The notes under the pieces were generated by a model. That model was not told the DNA's origin, searched no databases, and worked only from the letters and a program-made list of their open reading frames with translations. From positions 331,149-395,148 of the forward strand of contig JBCAML010000004.1 of assembly GCA_038503075.1 (NCBI GenBank): 64,000 bases of DNA. Direction: 5' to 3'. Positions within the stretch are counted from its first letter, which is position 1. Each line of letters begins with the position of its first letter. This document shows positions 37,253 through 49,247 of the stretch, in pieces. Position numbers and translations under genes: made by a program. The stretch comes from Gyromitra esculenta (taxonomy: Eukaryota; Ascomycota; Pezizomycetes; Pezizales; Discinaceae).

Positions 37253-37559
37253 GATGCTGCAGCTATCATTGTAGAGTAGCTAAACAAAATACAGGAAGGA
37301 TAATCGTATTTTCACAATTTTTTTTTACGTTCTCAATATGGCTCCTTGATATGACAACGTCTGATACATGAATCTCTAGTGGCTACTTCCATAAAAACTT
37401 CTTATTACCTACTTTCTACTATTTACTAATAATGGGCTAATCTATAGAAACTAACCCAACCCACTTTGGTTTGGGCAAGCAATTGCTTAAACTAAAATAC
37501 TATGACGTGCGATCACTGCGTAAAACATCTGAATGTGAGAATTAGCTCTTTTAATCCTC
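37253..37559. other. short convergent intergenic region
   Basis: Shared 3' flank of the methyltransferase (+) and the RRM-like gene (-). AT-rich; nothing else is seen. Confidence 0.6.
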
Positions 37560-39017
37560 TCAATAATAATAACAATTGGAATTAAAGTGAGCACGATACC
37601 GTTCAGTTTTCATCCCTGGTATGGGTCGATCGCTAGGGTCTCTGCCGAAAAGAACGTTACAGTTCTTAAACCTATCATCAAGACGTCCAAGATTATACAA
37701 CTCCATAATCCCAGCGGCGGCCTCAACTTTATTGAATAAAAGGTGGGCCTCTTGATTCTCTGCGAATATTTCGAAGCTAAGAATTGTATGTGCTTTGAAG
37801 GCTGACCCTCCACTTAAGGCACGAAACATCTCCACCAACTCATCTTTACTTACAGTCTCTACAGGATAGCCCTGAAAGATCAGAACACGTCTTGCTGGGT
37901 TATTCAATGCGCCTATGGTCATGGGAAGCGGCGCATTCTGTTGGTATGGATTCCAGTCGATGGTGATATCGGTTGTTTGTCCTGTTAGGAGGGAGGAATC
38001 CCGTTTTAGTGACTTTGCAAATGCTAAAAAGGCAGCTGCGTCATCAGTTTTAACGAACTGGATGAGGAAGTTAGTTGAATAACTCCAGCCAACGCGGAAC
38101 TTGTTGGTATCTTGACGACTAATGCCCACGAGGGGACCACCGCAGCACCATTCAGATATATCGAGGAGTGTTATATCGGGGGATGGGTTGCTGAAGAGCA
38201 GCGCGCATCGGAGATATTCTGGTTTATCTAAATTGTTAGTATATTATTTAACGAAGAATCGTCTTAGATTCTCGAGGGGAAGCTGACGGTGATTATGAAT
38301 GCCTTTATGTTCGAGGAGAGGATTCTGCTGAGGAGCGATAGTGATACGGTTTAAAGTGCTAGGTGATTTTGCTTTACGGCTGTGGGAGTCTTCGGCAGGG
38401 TCAGAATTGACAGCGCTAAGGGCACAAGTAGAGATCGTGCTTTGGGGCGGATCTGTATTTCTCGTCAGATAAAAGTATCCTCGATATACGGTTTTTTTCC
38501 CCGGTACATAATCGGTAGATGAGGGGAGGTGATTGGGAAGGTGGGAAATGGGCGTACCGTTTATGACTGGGGGTGATTGGCGATGAGAGTGGAAATCTCG
38601 TGCCGTAATAGTAGAGGATAGGAGAGAGGCACTAGGGATGCCTAGGGGGTTCAAAACTTTCCCTATAAAGTCGAAGATTTGCTGCAGAAATCTAGATAGA
38701 ACTGATTTATCTATATTTTTCGATCTAGGCTCCAGGGTTTCGAGGAAAATTTTTATGCTCGTTTGCAGGATGGAAGTAAGCTTTAGTATATGTGGCTGCT
38801 TTATGAATCCAATGAAGGCCTTATTCTCAAACATATGTGACTTCATTCCTGTAGTATGTTGAAGGGAATTGTAAATTTCTTTCATGAAGTTGGAGTGAAT
38901 AGCGTGACTAGCCCCACCACGCTTGGGTCCAGTATTGACATTTTCGAGAAAGAAATTAACATGATCTCGGAGAGCGGCTACAAGCTCTAAGAGACGTGCT
39001 TGGTCGGTAACTAGCAT
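37560..39017 (-). CDS. uncharacterised protein with RRM-like C-terminal half
   Basis: Exons 39017-38288 and 38227-37560 give 465 aa. The intron has a good ACTAAC branch point and TTTAG acceptor, but the GTCAGC donor is weak, so the junction (NH|HKPEYLRC) is tentative. Residues 1-110 are predicted helical (LLELVAALRDHVNFFLENVN, FLQQIFDFIGKVLNPLG). About 120-245 is Ser/Pro-rich and likely disordered. The C-terminal half looks like two RRM-type folds: CALLFSNPSPDITLLDISEW to FLAFAKSLKRD, then RRVLIFQGYPVETVSKDEL to ILSFEIFAENQEAHLLFNKV. RNA binding is an inference from this pattern; RNP motifs are poor. No exact family is recognised. It converges on the methyltransferase gene. Confidence 0.6.
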
Positions 39018-42000
39018 TTGGCCGTGGTTCTCCTACTAGCAGCTGCTGTAAATTATCGGTGGGAAATGCTTTGCGATATAACTTGGTGGTGTAGATATAG
39101 AGAAAGAGGACGAGAAGGTGTAAGGAAGAAGGAGACTCTTATAGAGCATATGGAAGGAAGTGGGGAATGGTGAAATACAGTATAATTGTTTCTTCTAGGG
39201 TTGCCAGTGGTGGGTAGCCTGAATAATGTTGGGGCATGTCTACATAGCAATTTTTACCCTCTCGTTGGGGGCAACTGAGAATCAGCCAAATTAGCCAATC
39301 TTTGAAGGTTCGCTTAACTTAAGTCTTGATGGTAGCTAATATATAGTAGAGCACCATAGGGATGGGGGGTGTATAAGGAAGAGGCTATACGTGGGATTAT
39401 CTCGAACTGAAATCGTGTGGTGGTACTCAGGCGGCAATCAAAAGCTCACGGATTATGTATTATCTCACCATCACGAGAACGAATAGTACTTTAAGTATTA
39501 TGTACTATGTCTTTGGTGAGGACAGCTAGACACAAATGGTATCTCTTTTTCCTGCTCGCAAAGTACTTTCAATTAATGTACAGTAGCAGTCGTTTAATGA
39601 GGCGACAGCTGCAGAGCAACGCCCAAAAATATGGGCAATTTCTCCATGCACACTATGAAGTTCGGATATAGAAATAAGCCAAATAGGTAGTAATACAGGA
39701 AACATGTCTTTATTTCATGTGTTTTTCAGAACTCTGTCATGAGCGTGGAGAAATTGCCCATATTGTTAGGGCGTGGTTTTGTTGCTGTCGCCTCATTAAA
39801 CGACCACCACTGTAGGTTGACTGTTCAACAGGGGTAAGTTGTTGAGCTGATGTCGTAGGGCTGCAAGTTAAGCGAGTGCCCAACGGCGTATTTTCGGGGG
39901 CTGCCAAGTCTAAGGGAAGCCTTTTTTAAAAAACTCGTTAATTGAAACTAGTACTTAAGCTATGGTAATGCTTACGTCTTTCCCCTAGATCTCTTACCTC
40001 TCCTTCTTGTCTTCATGGCCACATAGTCCGTTTCCCAACCACATCACTCGTCGCACCTACGTGCAAGGGAGACCCATCACATGGCGAGGACTTCATTTCT
40101 GGAACAGATTAGACAAAAATAAAAAAAGCATATTTGACACATAATTCTCGCCCATCCGATTCTGGCATTGGGTTTGTGACAGGTTTCCCAAAAAAAATAA
40201 GCTCCCTTTTACGACAATAGTAGCTGATGACTAATCGTTGGGAACGGGGGTTTTAATTCTAAACGAAGTTGCCTGATCTTACAGACATTATGTGTAGCGA
40301 TATGCTTGCTACCAGACTTGAGAACCGCATTACATTCCTGCACCCTACGTGCAGTCATCACAGAATGGGTCAGCGAAAAGGTGGATTGTCACTAGACCCG
40401 TACAATAAAAGCGGTTATGGATGCATGTATCTTGGATTAGGACTATTAGAAGGTAACCTTATGAAGGTGGGATCTTACAATATACGCCGTAGATCGCTTT
40501 TAGGTCTCGACCACAGTGGGAAAATGCTTCATAGCCGAAAACCCGTGATAAATAAAAGAAGTGATCAAAAAGAAATCAGGCATGAACATCATAGCGGACA
40601 CTAAGACTAAGGAGAAGAAACTGAAACAACCAAACAACTCCCGTGAAGCTCATTACTAGACGCAGCAAACATCGCAGTGGGCTACGAGAATTGGGGTGCG
40701 GGGATGGTATGTTTGCACTCTTCCACTATTATAGTTAACAGCAACGGATAGAAAAAGCTGTCAGCGAAACGACTCCACTTTCAAGAAAAACGGGGAAGGT
40801 ATTTCCGTACATTGGCAGCTACCGCTTCTTTCCACGTACTGATATTTGGGCACGTTGCGGCAGCTCTTTTGGCTCAGCCCAGTCACCTCCTTGTGACGTG
40901 TGCAAAATATGACCTTGGTTCGTCTGTGCCCTAAAAATTATCAGATAGGTCGCGGACCCCCATAATTTTGTTAGTTGGAGCGCTCATATCCTCTTGGACA
41001 TGCTTCTCATATGCCAGCCAGGCGATGATGGGTTCTCAAACGAAAAGGAAAATTTTGACTCACCGCAAGTAATGTAAGTGGTTTCGATAAACTTACACAT
41101 ATTTTGAGATATTGAGTTGTATCGTAAAATGGCGAGGATCTATCGATTACTGAAAGTAACTCGGTAAAAATTTCCGCTATTTTGAGTGGTCGATGATGCA
41201 GGGTGGATCTGTCTGTCTGGAGTTTTGCGGGTGGGTGTAGCGGTTTGCGGGAAACTCTGACAGAAGTAGGTTGTATAGGCGATATTTATCAAAAAAAGGT
41301 AGCTTTATTCTATTTAAATTGCGCTGGGGAATTAATATTATTGGTATAACTGGCGCGACGTATACGTAGTACGGGATTGGGAAGTATCTACAGAGGGATA
41401 TTGGTCAATTGTTATGTGAGTGCAACCTCCCGAGAAAAGCCACTTGAAAATTTCGTCTCCCTTTTAAAGGGGCTTAACCTTTTTAACATTTAATACAACC
41501 AAGTTTTAAAAATCGGTGGCGAATCAATGTATTCTGGGGGATGCTTATAATCCTGCTTGCTGTATGAGACGTAAGTTTTGGCCGTGAGCTCGTTTGGGTG
41601 TTGTGTTGTCTCTTTAAGCTGATTTTCGCGAACGGCACTCGTATCAGTGTATTATCAATATTAAGGCCATGTTTATCGCTAATAGCATGACTTGGACCAG
41701 GGCGACGCCTATATTTAGCGATATAGTTCTATCTCGACACTGCTAAATATCAATTCGGAGATACCTAAGAAAGCTTAACGATAGATACAATGTGGCACAC
41801 CCTCTTGCAGATGATAATTCGATACGCGTGTTCGGAAACACTTAATATGCATCTGCTCTCCCCGACTCAAATAGGGCTCTAAGGTTCTAGATATAATCAG
41901 GAAGTATACGGGGAGGGAGAATGACTCATTATCAAACGAGATGAATTTAAGCTTGGGGTTACCTTGAAACACACCGAACATATCTAATAGTTTCTTAAAT

Positions 42001-42467
42001 GGTAGAATTTGCTCAGCTACTTCATCGATAAGTTTTAAATGTCCTATTGAAAGGGCATGGGATCTACCTACTTTGTATAGTGCTCACCAGCTGGTAGAAA
42101 TGGTTACCTTATTCAAATTTCCACAGCAGGCTAGCCCAGTTCTTAACGATCTAACAGCTCCCATACCACTAAGAGTTTATTTAATGAATAGAAAAATACT
42201 ATAAAAATTCAGCCAAACAGTAAATTTATTGTTCAACTACTAAAGCTAGGGTTTAGTGCACGTGACGATACCATGGAACCTACCCCTACTGTAGTAGAGT
42301 TCGATCTATCGCGCCCGGGAATTTATTCATGCAGGTACTTCTTACCCGCCTTTCTTTTCTTCATAGGATATTTTGTCAAGGTTTTCATCTTAACGCTACT
42401 AATGTCCGCGGCCGGACTAATGCTAACGTTTTTGATTCTAAAATGTTCGCATATTTTTAGCAATTCT
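39018..42467. other. 3.4-kb intergenic region with a MITE
   Basis: Contains the 232-bp MITE at 39581-39812. The remainder is AT-rich without a convincing gene, and it has no TACATGTA site. Short ORFs at 40269-40604 (+) and 41775-41981 (-) have no recognisable family. Confidence 0.5.
39581..39812. mobile_element. Tc1/mariner-type MITE with TA target duplication
   Basis: The element runs from CAGTAGCAGTCGTTTAATGA to a right end whose complement is CAGTGGTGGTCGTTTAATGA. The terminal inverted repeats extend for almost 70 bp on each side (39581-39648 and 39744-39812), so it folds nearly back on itself around about 95 bp. TA dinucleotides flank both ends (39579-39580 and 39813-39814), the duplication expected for Tc1/mariner/pogo transposases. 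There is no transposase ORF, so it is non-autonomous. Confidence 0.88.
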
Positions 42468-44441
42468 CTATGACCCCCTAGAGTAGAAGGCCTCCGGGTC
42501 TGTGGTGCGCGACCCCTTTGAGGGGCTTTGCGACTGACTGTTATGGTCTTTGAGAGTTGGTTCCGTGGTGTTGATAGAAAGGGAAAACATTTCGCCGCTT
42601 AATTCCCGCTCTTCTCTGGTATCCACATCAGCGATTAGATTGGTAACTGAAGTTTCATCCGTATGTTCTTTAGAAGAATGTTCAATATGCTGGGCTGGTT
42701 CTCCGATCCCGAGAGATATTGTGTCAAGTTTATGAACACCGTCTAGGCCAACCACCATGTTCCGGTCGTGCTTACTAGTACCATCAAACGCTATCTTAAA
42801 ATCGGATTCAAGTTCACCCAACCCGACTATGGCTCTCTCTTTGTCAAGTAAAAATAACCCTCTTGGTGTAAAGGCAACCAACTTTCCTTGACTAACGTAT
42901 GTGATAGTGCTCCCATAATTTAGAAACATTGGCACTCTGCTGGCTACTTTCCCTTTCAACTTTAAAGAACTCTGTCGACTTAAAGACCCCTTTCTGCTCC
43001 TACTCACAGTAATATTGTTGGTGTTAATTGAGTGCGATTGACTGAATTCTGGTTTTTGAATGACCGAGCGAGAAGCATCCCTTCCGACAGCTGCGAAGTC
43101 AAACCTAATATTTGAGGTGCTTGGGCTAGCCGGATCTGAAAGGTCATCAGGGCTTGGCATTTGGCTACTTGTGAGATCCACGGGATGCTCGCAGTCAATA
43201 GAGAGACACCGTTCTACGAAGGTCATAGATCCAGTAAAAGCCCACATTTGAGCGCCCAATTCAGCAAGACGTAAAGCGGGCATAATTTCTTTGTCGCTAG
43301 CCTTGAGAAATTGTACCTTGCCCAGAGCACACCTGTTTGGATCTTCAAGCATGGCCTGGAGTAGAAATAATTTATGTATTAGATCATTGTTTGGTCTCAA
43401 GAGGATCGCTCCCATATTTTTGGTTTTGGCTTCTTCCTTAGATATGCTTAAGTAATCGGAGTTGTAGTAAACTTTCACTCCTTTAAAAGCATGGCCCAAA
43501 AGGTGCAGGGATGTGGCCATCTCCATTGCTAAAACAAGGCTAGCAAGATCAGCACGCTCCTGAGTTGGTGCTTCTTTTGGAGGCGCGTTTCCAAAACCAG
43601 CAGCAAAGCCACCTTTACGGAACTCCTGATCTTTGACGCCGGATCGAAGTGCAGGAAGGTGGTGAAAGGTATTGTATACTGAATTGCGAGTAAAGTAGAC
43701 GCCGAAGCCACCTTGTGCTATGCCACCTTGGTCAGACCCTGGAGCAGTGGTACAAATTCCGGCCGCATAAAGACATAGGCGATCTTCTGTATCAACAAAC
43801 ACAGTAGAAGGTCGATCCATGTGGATGGATGAGATGGTGATGTCACATGCAGGCGATGGCGTGAATTCATAGAGGAGGTGAGGATAGGCCTGAAAGAAAT
43901 CCTGGCCTAGACAGAGCTCAAATTTTGCAGCATCTGCAGCTGTGAGACGTGGTTGGTTTGAAAAGAGTTCTTCTAGCACGAGGACTTGTGGTAGATGAAA
44001 GTGACGTTGAGCCTTCAAATGAGCCGGATCTTTGTCGTCATTATTACTAACCCTGAAATAGAGATCAAGGATACCGAGGACCTTTAATTGCGGAGTAATA
44101 ACGTTATCTTTTTGGTACTCTTCCTGGCAGGCATCCCCTAGAGCGGAGGTGAAAAAACAAGGTTGAGTTGTATCGGTGTAAGCAGAGGTCTTGCTTGTTC
44201 CATCTAGCCAAAGAAACTCGCTAGGCATTTTTTCGAGAATTGATTTTGTAGCCATGCTGTGAGAGGTGCTCTCGCTGAAGATGCAGCAAAACTTAGCAGG
44301 CAGTTGTGTAGGTTCACCCTTTGAATCTATGATAGGCGCTGGCGTATTGGCAAAAAACCCCTTCTTGACGGAGACATTCCCAGTCGGAGGGGGGAAGAAT
44401 TCCATGCTTAGGCGGATGGTTCTATGGGGTTGAAAACTCAT
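42468..44441 (-). CDS. RNase H-like domain protein
   Basis: Uninterrupted 657-aa ORF. Residues about 210-345 resemble an RNase H1 fold: strand 1 with a catalytic-type Asp (STVFVDTEDRLCLYAAGICT, Asp217), a GGFGVYF strand, a helix QERADLASLVLAMEMA, and YYNSDYLSISK (Asp329). In active RNase H the helix carries Glu (RAEL); here it is Asp298. A fourth acidic residue is not obvious. The N-terminal 200 residues contain no known motif but are well composed (FHLPQVLVLEELFS, QDFFQAYPHLLYEF). The C-terminal part (about 430-657) is Ser/Thr-rich with a basic patch (SRSRKGSLSRQSSLKLKGK). The role is unknown; an RNA/DNA-hybrid nuclease, or a pseudo-nuclease of retroelement origin, are the options. The start ATG at 44441 is the first in frame. 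Confidence 0.72.
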   Translation of the reverse strand: MSFQPHRTIRLSMEFFPPPTGNVSVKKGFFANTPAPIIDSKGEPTQLPAKFCCIFSESTSHSMATKSILEKMPSEFLWLDGTSKTSAYTDTTQPCFFTSALGDACQEEYQKDNVITPQLKVLGILDLYFRVSNNDDKDPAHLKAQRHFHLPQVLVLEELFSNQPRLTAADAAKFELCLGQDFFQAYPHLLYEFTPSPACDITISSIHMDRPSTVFVDTEDRLCLYAAGICTTAPGSDQGGIAQGGFGVYFTRNSVYNTFHHLPALRSGVKDQEFRKGGFAAGFGNAPPKEAPTQERADLASLVLAMEMATSLHLLGHAFKGVKVYYNSDYLSISKEEAKTKNMGAILLRPNNDLIHKLFLLQAMLEDPNRCALGKVQFLKASDKEIMPALRLAELGAQMWAFTGSMTFVERCLSIDCEHPVDLTSSQMPSPDDLSDPASPSTSNIRFDFAAVGRDASRSVIQKPEFSQSHSINTNNITVSRSRKGSLSRQSSLKLKGKVASRVPMFLNYGSTITYVSQGKLVAFTPRGLFLLDKERAIVGLGELESDFKIAFDGTSKHDRNMVVGLDGVHKLDTISLGIGEPAQHIEHSSKEHTDETSVTNLIADVDTREERELSGEMFSLSINTTEPTLKDHNSQSQSPSKGSRTTDPEAFYSRGS

Positions 44442-45636
44442 TTTTCAATTTTTCCCCAACGTGAAACTTTCCTCGAATGTGTGGGAGTGAATGGAAATTT
44501 CCTGAGCAGCGTTATCAGGAGAAGTCATGTGTCGATAGGATGAACTTTTCAAGCAGCAAGAGAACCTTGGAGGACAGACTATCTGTTGCTATTCAACGTA
44601 TTTGTCACCACAGCTACAACATTGACGTCTTCATCCTACTTTCACATTCTTTTAATAAGAAGTAACTGAATGCAAGCTGTATGTATTATCTGCGTGAAAT
44701 ATGGGGTAGCATAATCACGGTTGCCGATACGGCACTCAGCTCCTTAATAAGACAGGCTACAAATAGCACGGTTGCTCTACCTGTGTACCTTCACCATTCG
44801 GACCAACTGAAATCGTTGTTCAAACCCTAGGGATCGGGATAACCCTCTGCGCCTTCCCAGGACAACAGTCGTGATAGAATCCCGCCTGTTCTATTATATC
44901 TACTATATTTGGTTAGGGTTCTCCATTTTAATCAGATCTGCGGATAGTGTGTAAGACACAGATCTTGGCATCGGGAATTAGAGGCTGGGCAAGTGACGGA
45001 TATTAGGGCGAGCTGAATGGCTTGATACCCCATGAAAATAAACTCCCTCATATAAGTTATCACAATACTCGCTTAGCAGGCACGGTAGGGTATAAAGAAA
45101 GACTAAATTCTCAATTCTGATAATGACTGTAGCTATGAATGTGTACAAAAGAAATCAAGAGAGTATCTAAGTTACAGTGCTCTTTAAACACAAAAACCAA
45201 AACCAGATACAACACATACCCCAACTTTAAGACCGAAGCGCCATCCATAACCATAGCAATTTTAATAAACCTACTCTCTGGCATCTTTCTTTTGCCCTTC
45301 TCGCTAACTCTCTCTTCCCCTCCCTCTCTCGGCATTTCCGCAATGCTGGGCGTTCAGTTTCTCTCCCCAAACCGATAAACACTTGTACCTTCACCAGCGC
45401 CGTACCTTCGGGAAGGCGGTCCCACTAGCTCTAGTATTTTATTCTCTTCTCATATAACCGTACTCCGCCCCACCACCATGCTGTCCTTATCCTGGCCGAA
45501 GATAACTAGTAAAGTAAAGGAAATTTAAGTGAAAGTATCACATGCCAAAGAGAATCCAATAACTACAAAGGAAATACAACAAAAGAAGGTCCTGAAAGGT
45601 ATAATCTCGCCTGCTTAATCATTGATCCGGTAAAAT
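44442..45636. other. intergenic region
   Basis: Promoter side of the RNase H-like gene and 3' flank of the C2H2 gene. AT-rich; no gene is supported. Confidence 0.5.
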
Positions 45637-46730
45637 CTACTCTTGCTCGACGGCCTCTCCTTGACGGCCAACTCTAGCTCTATTCGGGCGGCGAATCCTA
45701 GCATTAGCGCGACTAAATCTAACCGTTCTTTTTGAGATATCATCCCCGTGAGTTGATCTCCTATGCTGTAGAAGGTTATCTTTACGCGTAAACCCTTTCT
45801 CTCCAACACGGTCGCAGTCGGCAAAAGGGCAGTCCAAAAGCTGCTTCCGTCCAGCTATGATGCGTACATGAACAGTGTCGCAATGGCGGTTGAAGTCATT
45901 CCTGTTCCTGAAGGTAGATGAACAGCCATTACTTCCGAGGCAAAGTATTATTAAGCTTCTGCCGTGGTGGAAGCATTTGTGTGGGCCGCTGAAGTAGGAG
46001 TCAGCTAAGGTACCCCAAGGTTATAGAGAGTAGGTATTTCTGATTAAGCTTACGCAAAATTGCCACCACAGTTGTGTTTGCATTTGGGTGTCAATCCATT
46101 TCCATCATTTTCAGGGACATCGCCGGCCAAATCGATGTGGGCCGCTGGAACCACTTGGGCCTCAAGGGCCTAGTCGACTTGTGGGAATTGCTGTACTAAA
46201 GGTTCACGTTCCCCAGGCAAATTGCTGTAGTCGAGTTCGTTGATAATATTTTGCTGAAGTCCAAAAGCGAACGGTTGTTCAGGTACTACGAAGGGATTTT
46301 CTTGAAACCCGTGGATGTAGGGATTCTGAACCTGTTGTACTAAAGGTTCACGTTCCTCAGGCAAATTGCTGCAGTCGAGTTCGTTGATAATATTTTGCTG
46401 AAGTCCAAAAGCGAACGGTTGTTCAGGCACTACGAAGGGATTTTCTTGAAACCCATGGATGTAGGGATTCTGAACCTGTTCCTGTTCCTGTATCGGCGAT
46501 ATGGCGAGTTGATGATTTCCATTCGAAACAAATGGAACTGTCGGCCATTCACCTGGGTAGATGAAGTCGTTAGATTCCTCAAAGGCCTGGTCAGTGTGCG
46601 AAATATGTATCCCGAACAGCCATTGCGCATCATCCAGCTCATTTTGATTGGAGTCCACGCCTTCGTGTAGATCAATGTATGGAAATTCAATACGATGAAG
46701 ACTTATTCGATCGGTGCCGCCCGTTAGCGG
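45637..46730 (-). CDS. C2H2 zinc-finger protein with tandem repeat and in-frame TAG
   Basis: The last exon (45988-45637) and the preceding segment (46169-46054) join across a 65-bp intron (GTAAGC..TTCAG, CTGAC branch point) to give KCKHNCGGNFAGPHKC. Two C2H2 fingers then follow: CLGSNGCSSTFRNRNDFNRHC and CPFADCDRVGEKGFTRKDNL with LQHRRSTH. Upstream, in the same frame, is an acidic, Gln/Pro/Asn-rich region with a 48-aa repeat present twice (46193-46480). One stop, TAG at 46170-46172, separates repeat and fingers. Either it is the acceptor of an unrecognised intron (a phase-0 donor inside the repeat would be needed) or the gene is broken. A good acceptor at 46730 suggests a further 5' exon, which I could not locate; no ATG is seen. 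Probably a nuclear DNA-binding protein. Confidence 0.55.
46193..46480. repeat. 144-bp tandem duplication inside the C2H2 gene
   Basis: Units 46193-46336 and 46337-46480 are each 144 bp (48 codons) and differ at four positions: two silent and two changing the residue (Cys/Tyr, Glu/Gly). Each unit encodes the segment from REPLVQQVQNPYIHGFQENP to IINELDCSNLPEE. Confidence 0.9.
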
Positions 46731-47282
46731 CTGAAAAAAAAAAACTACCTGTAAGGCTGCTCCATATCGTGCAGGAAGCGCGCAAGATCGGTAAAAAGTG
46801 CAAACTGCAGTGTAACGCAAAAAAAAAAAAGTAGTTTCAGAGATTCTTTGCTTTAAGCAAGTCCAGCCGAGTGTGAAGCGAAGGGTTAGCAATTCAGAGT
46901 ACCAAAATTCGAAATTTTGTTAGAAAGGGGGTGAGGGTATCCCACAGACTTTATCGAATCCGTCGTCAAAAGTTGCGTCTTCTGCTAGCGTGCATATTAT
47001 TGTCACTCAGGCGGACGAGCGCCAGCCTCAGGAGGTTTTGAGCCAGCCTCAGGCGGATGTGCATGCAACCACTCAACATATAATTGGGCAAAGCTTGGTG
47101 TCGTCTGATTTGCTTTTTTATATTGCAATATGACCACGAAAGAACGTTTAGTTGTAGCATCTCAGTCCTATAGAATTTAAACATAGTAGGGATCGCAGGC
47201 TTAGAACGTAATTGTCACTGCTTCGACCAAGGTAGGGTGGTAGTTCGCGCACAGTGATGTTACTCTACAGCAAACGGCTCCA

Positions 47283-47313
47283 CTAACAAGTTAGGTCTGG
47301 CGACAAGACTAGA
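47283..47313 (+). repeat. dispersed repeat copy 2
   Basis: Same orientation and start (CTAACAAGTTAGGTCTGGCG) as the copy at 6796-6826, two mismatches over about 31 bp. Confidence 0.55.
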
Positions 47314-49227
47314 GTTTCCACAGGGATAATGTCCTTAATAGACCTCTATCATACCTAGCTATAATAAATCACATAATCAGCCTAGATCCAGATCGAGATG
47401 CTGTTCTTTGAAAATTTCAGACATACCAGTCTGTTGAGAAGTTAAATCACTCAGCACCACATGCTGAGGAGAGCGAAACGCCGCGGCAAATCGCAAAAAT
47501 GAGGTGTCCTGTGCAGAAATCGTAAAGATTGCTAGTAGGATTCAAACATAACCGCCCATATCCTTTCGCCAACTACTTGCTGAAAATAAAGTCTGCACCG
47601 TACGTAGATAAACCTCAGTAGCAGCAAAGTCTACACTTCAAATGACTACAGCCTATAGAAAAAGCTTAAGTTATAAATTTAGGCATAAGTAGGATAGTCA
47701 CAAAACAAACCATGAAGCCAAAGTAGTTAGAAACTGATTGTAAGTTAAGAGGTCGTGTTGTGAAATGGGGATGGTTGTTACCAAGGCTTACCCAGGCCAT
47801 AGACTTTATTTTTCAGCATGTAGACTTAAGAACGAATACTCATCCGTATAAAACCAACCGTAACATGAAATACCAAAACTTGTTACTATCGCCTAGTTAT
47901 TACGTATGAGAAGCATTGCAAATATCTAGCAATAGATACCCGCAACAGCTAAGTATTTCGCAACAGAGCTTATGCTTACTTAAGCCGAAAACGATAATTT
48001 CACTAGCAATCCGTGTTCTTACCCTGACGAATCCGTTTGACTTCATAAGCTACTTGCTTTTTTTTTAAGTATGAGGGAAACGGGTTGGGTGTTTCGATCG
48101 CGACTAGGTATTTCACGTTACTCAGCTTAAACATCCCTTGTTCTTCGTCAGTAACCCTAAACCTGCAGAGCGTTTCGATCAACGCAGAGTAAGTAGAGGC
48201 TCTGGAGACGGAAAATTCCGTGTAGTCTCAGATTCTTGATGCTTGGCCAATAGCAAAAACCGGCATCCACTTGTTCTAGGGCTGCCCGGGGCTGCCTCGG
48301 TTGAGTCGAGTGTGGTGATCAAAATCTCAGCCAAATCTCCCGCAGACATTTCTCTCTCCGCTTTAAGCCTCAAGGCTTAATTGGGAAATATCGCAGCACT
48401 CATGCCAGATATAGAGAAGAATGAGCAAGTATAGTCAATCACCTCGGCTTGGTAGACGGTATAAAGATTATACTCACAGCGCGCTTTTTGCATATCTCCA
48501 ATCTCTAACGTTAAGTTTCTGTAGAGTCAAACGTGTTCCTTAACCACACCGTCGACCGAATGACCACCAGAGAAACTGCCCTAGCTGTTGCTTTGAAATC
48601 GGCTGATGGATAGTTCTATCACGATTTATCACTCGCGCCCAAATTTGCAAATACTGGATCGCAAAGCATCAATTTCACGCATTGTGAGTTTGTGGCAAGA
48701 ATCGAATTATCCAGCTAACATGCCATTCAATAGTTTCCTTGAGACGCATATGTATAGCGAGACACTGAGCATGCCAAGCCCCAATCACTAGGTCGAAATA
48801 GTGATTACTGATTCGCAGCGATCGAATATCTAAGATATTCGTTAGCTTTTATATCGCCCAGCGCACAACTGAGCCCCAATGTCAAATAGAGGTAGTGGAC
48901 ATCTCCCCTGGCTCGAGCGGAGTCTGAGTGTGATGAACAGCCAACTTAATCTGTATTTGGAAGCTACCTTAATAACTACATGTATATACTGTGGGTAGGC
49001 TTTCGATTGAGGCTGGGGATGGCCTGACACGCTCGCCTGCTACGACATTCTTCGAAGTTTACGGCTGTGCTAAATAAAAACAGTAAGTGGTTGATGGTGA
49101 GTGTTGCAAGAAATAAGAAAAGCAAGAGTCTGATGCTGATGCTGATGCTGAAACGGATGTGGTTGTTGTAGAATGATGGGGATGGGTTCAGAGAGGTGAT
49201 TAGCCGCCGGGGTCTGGGCAGCGTCAC

Positions 49228-49247
49228 GCGTCGCGTCGCGTCGCGTC
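49228..49247. repeat. GCGTC tandem repeat in the EED leader
   Basis: Four GCGTC units about 105 bp upstream of the EED start codon; probably in the promoter or 5' UTR. Confidence 0.8.
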
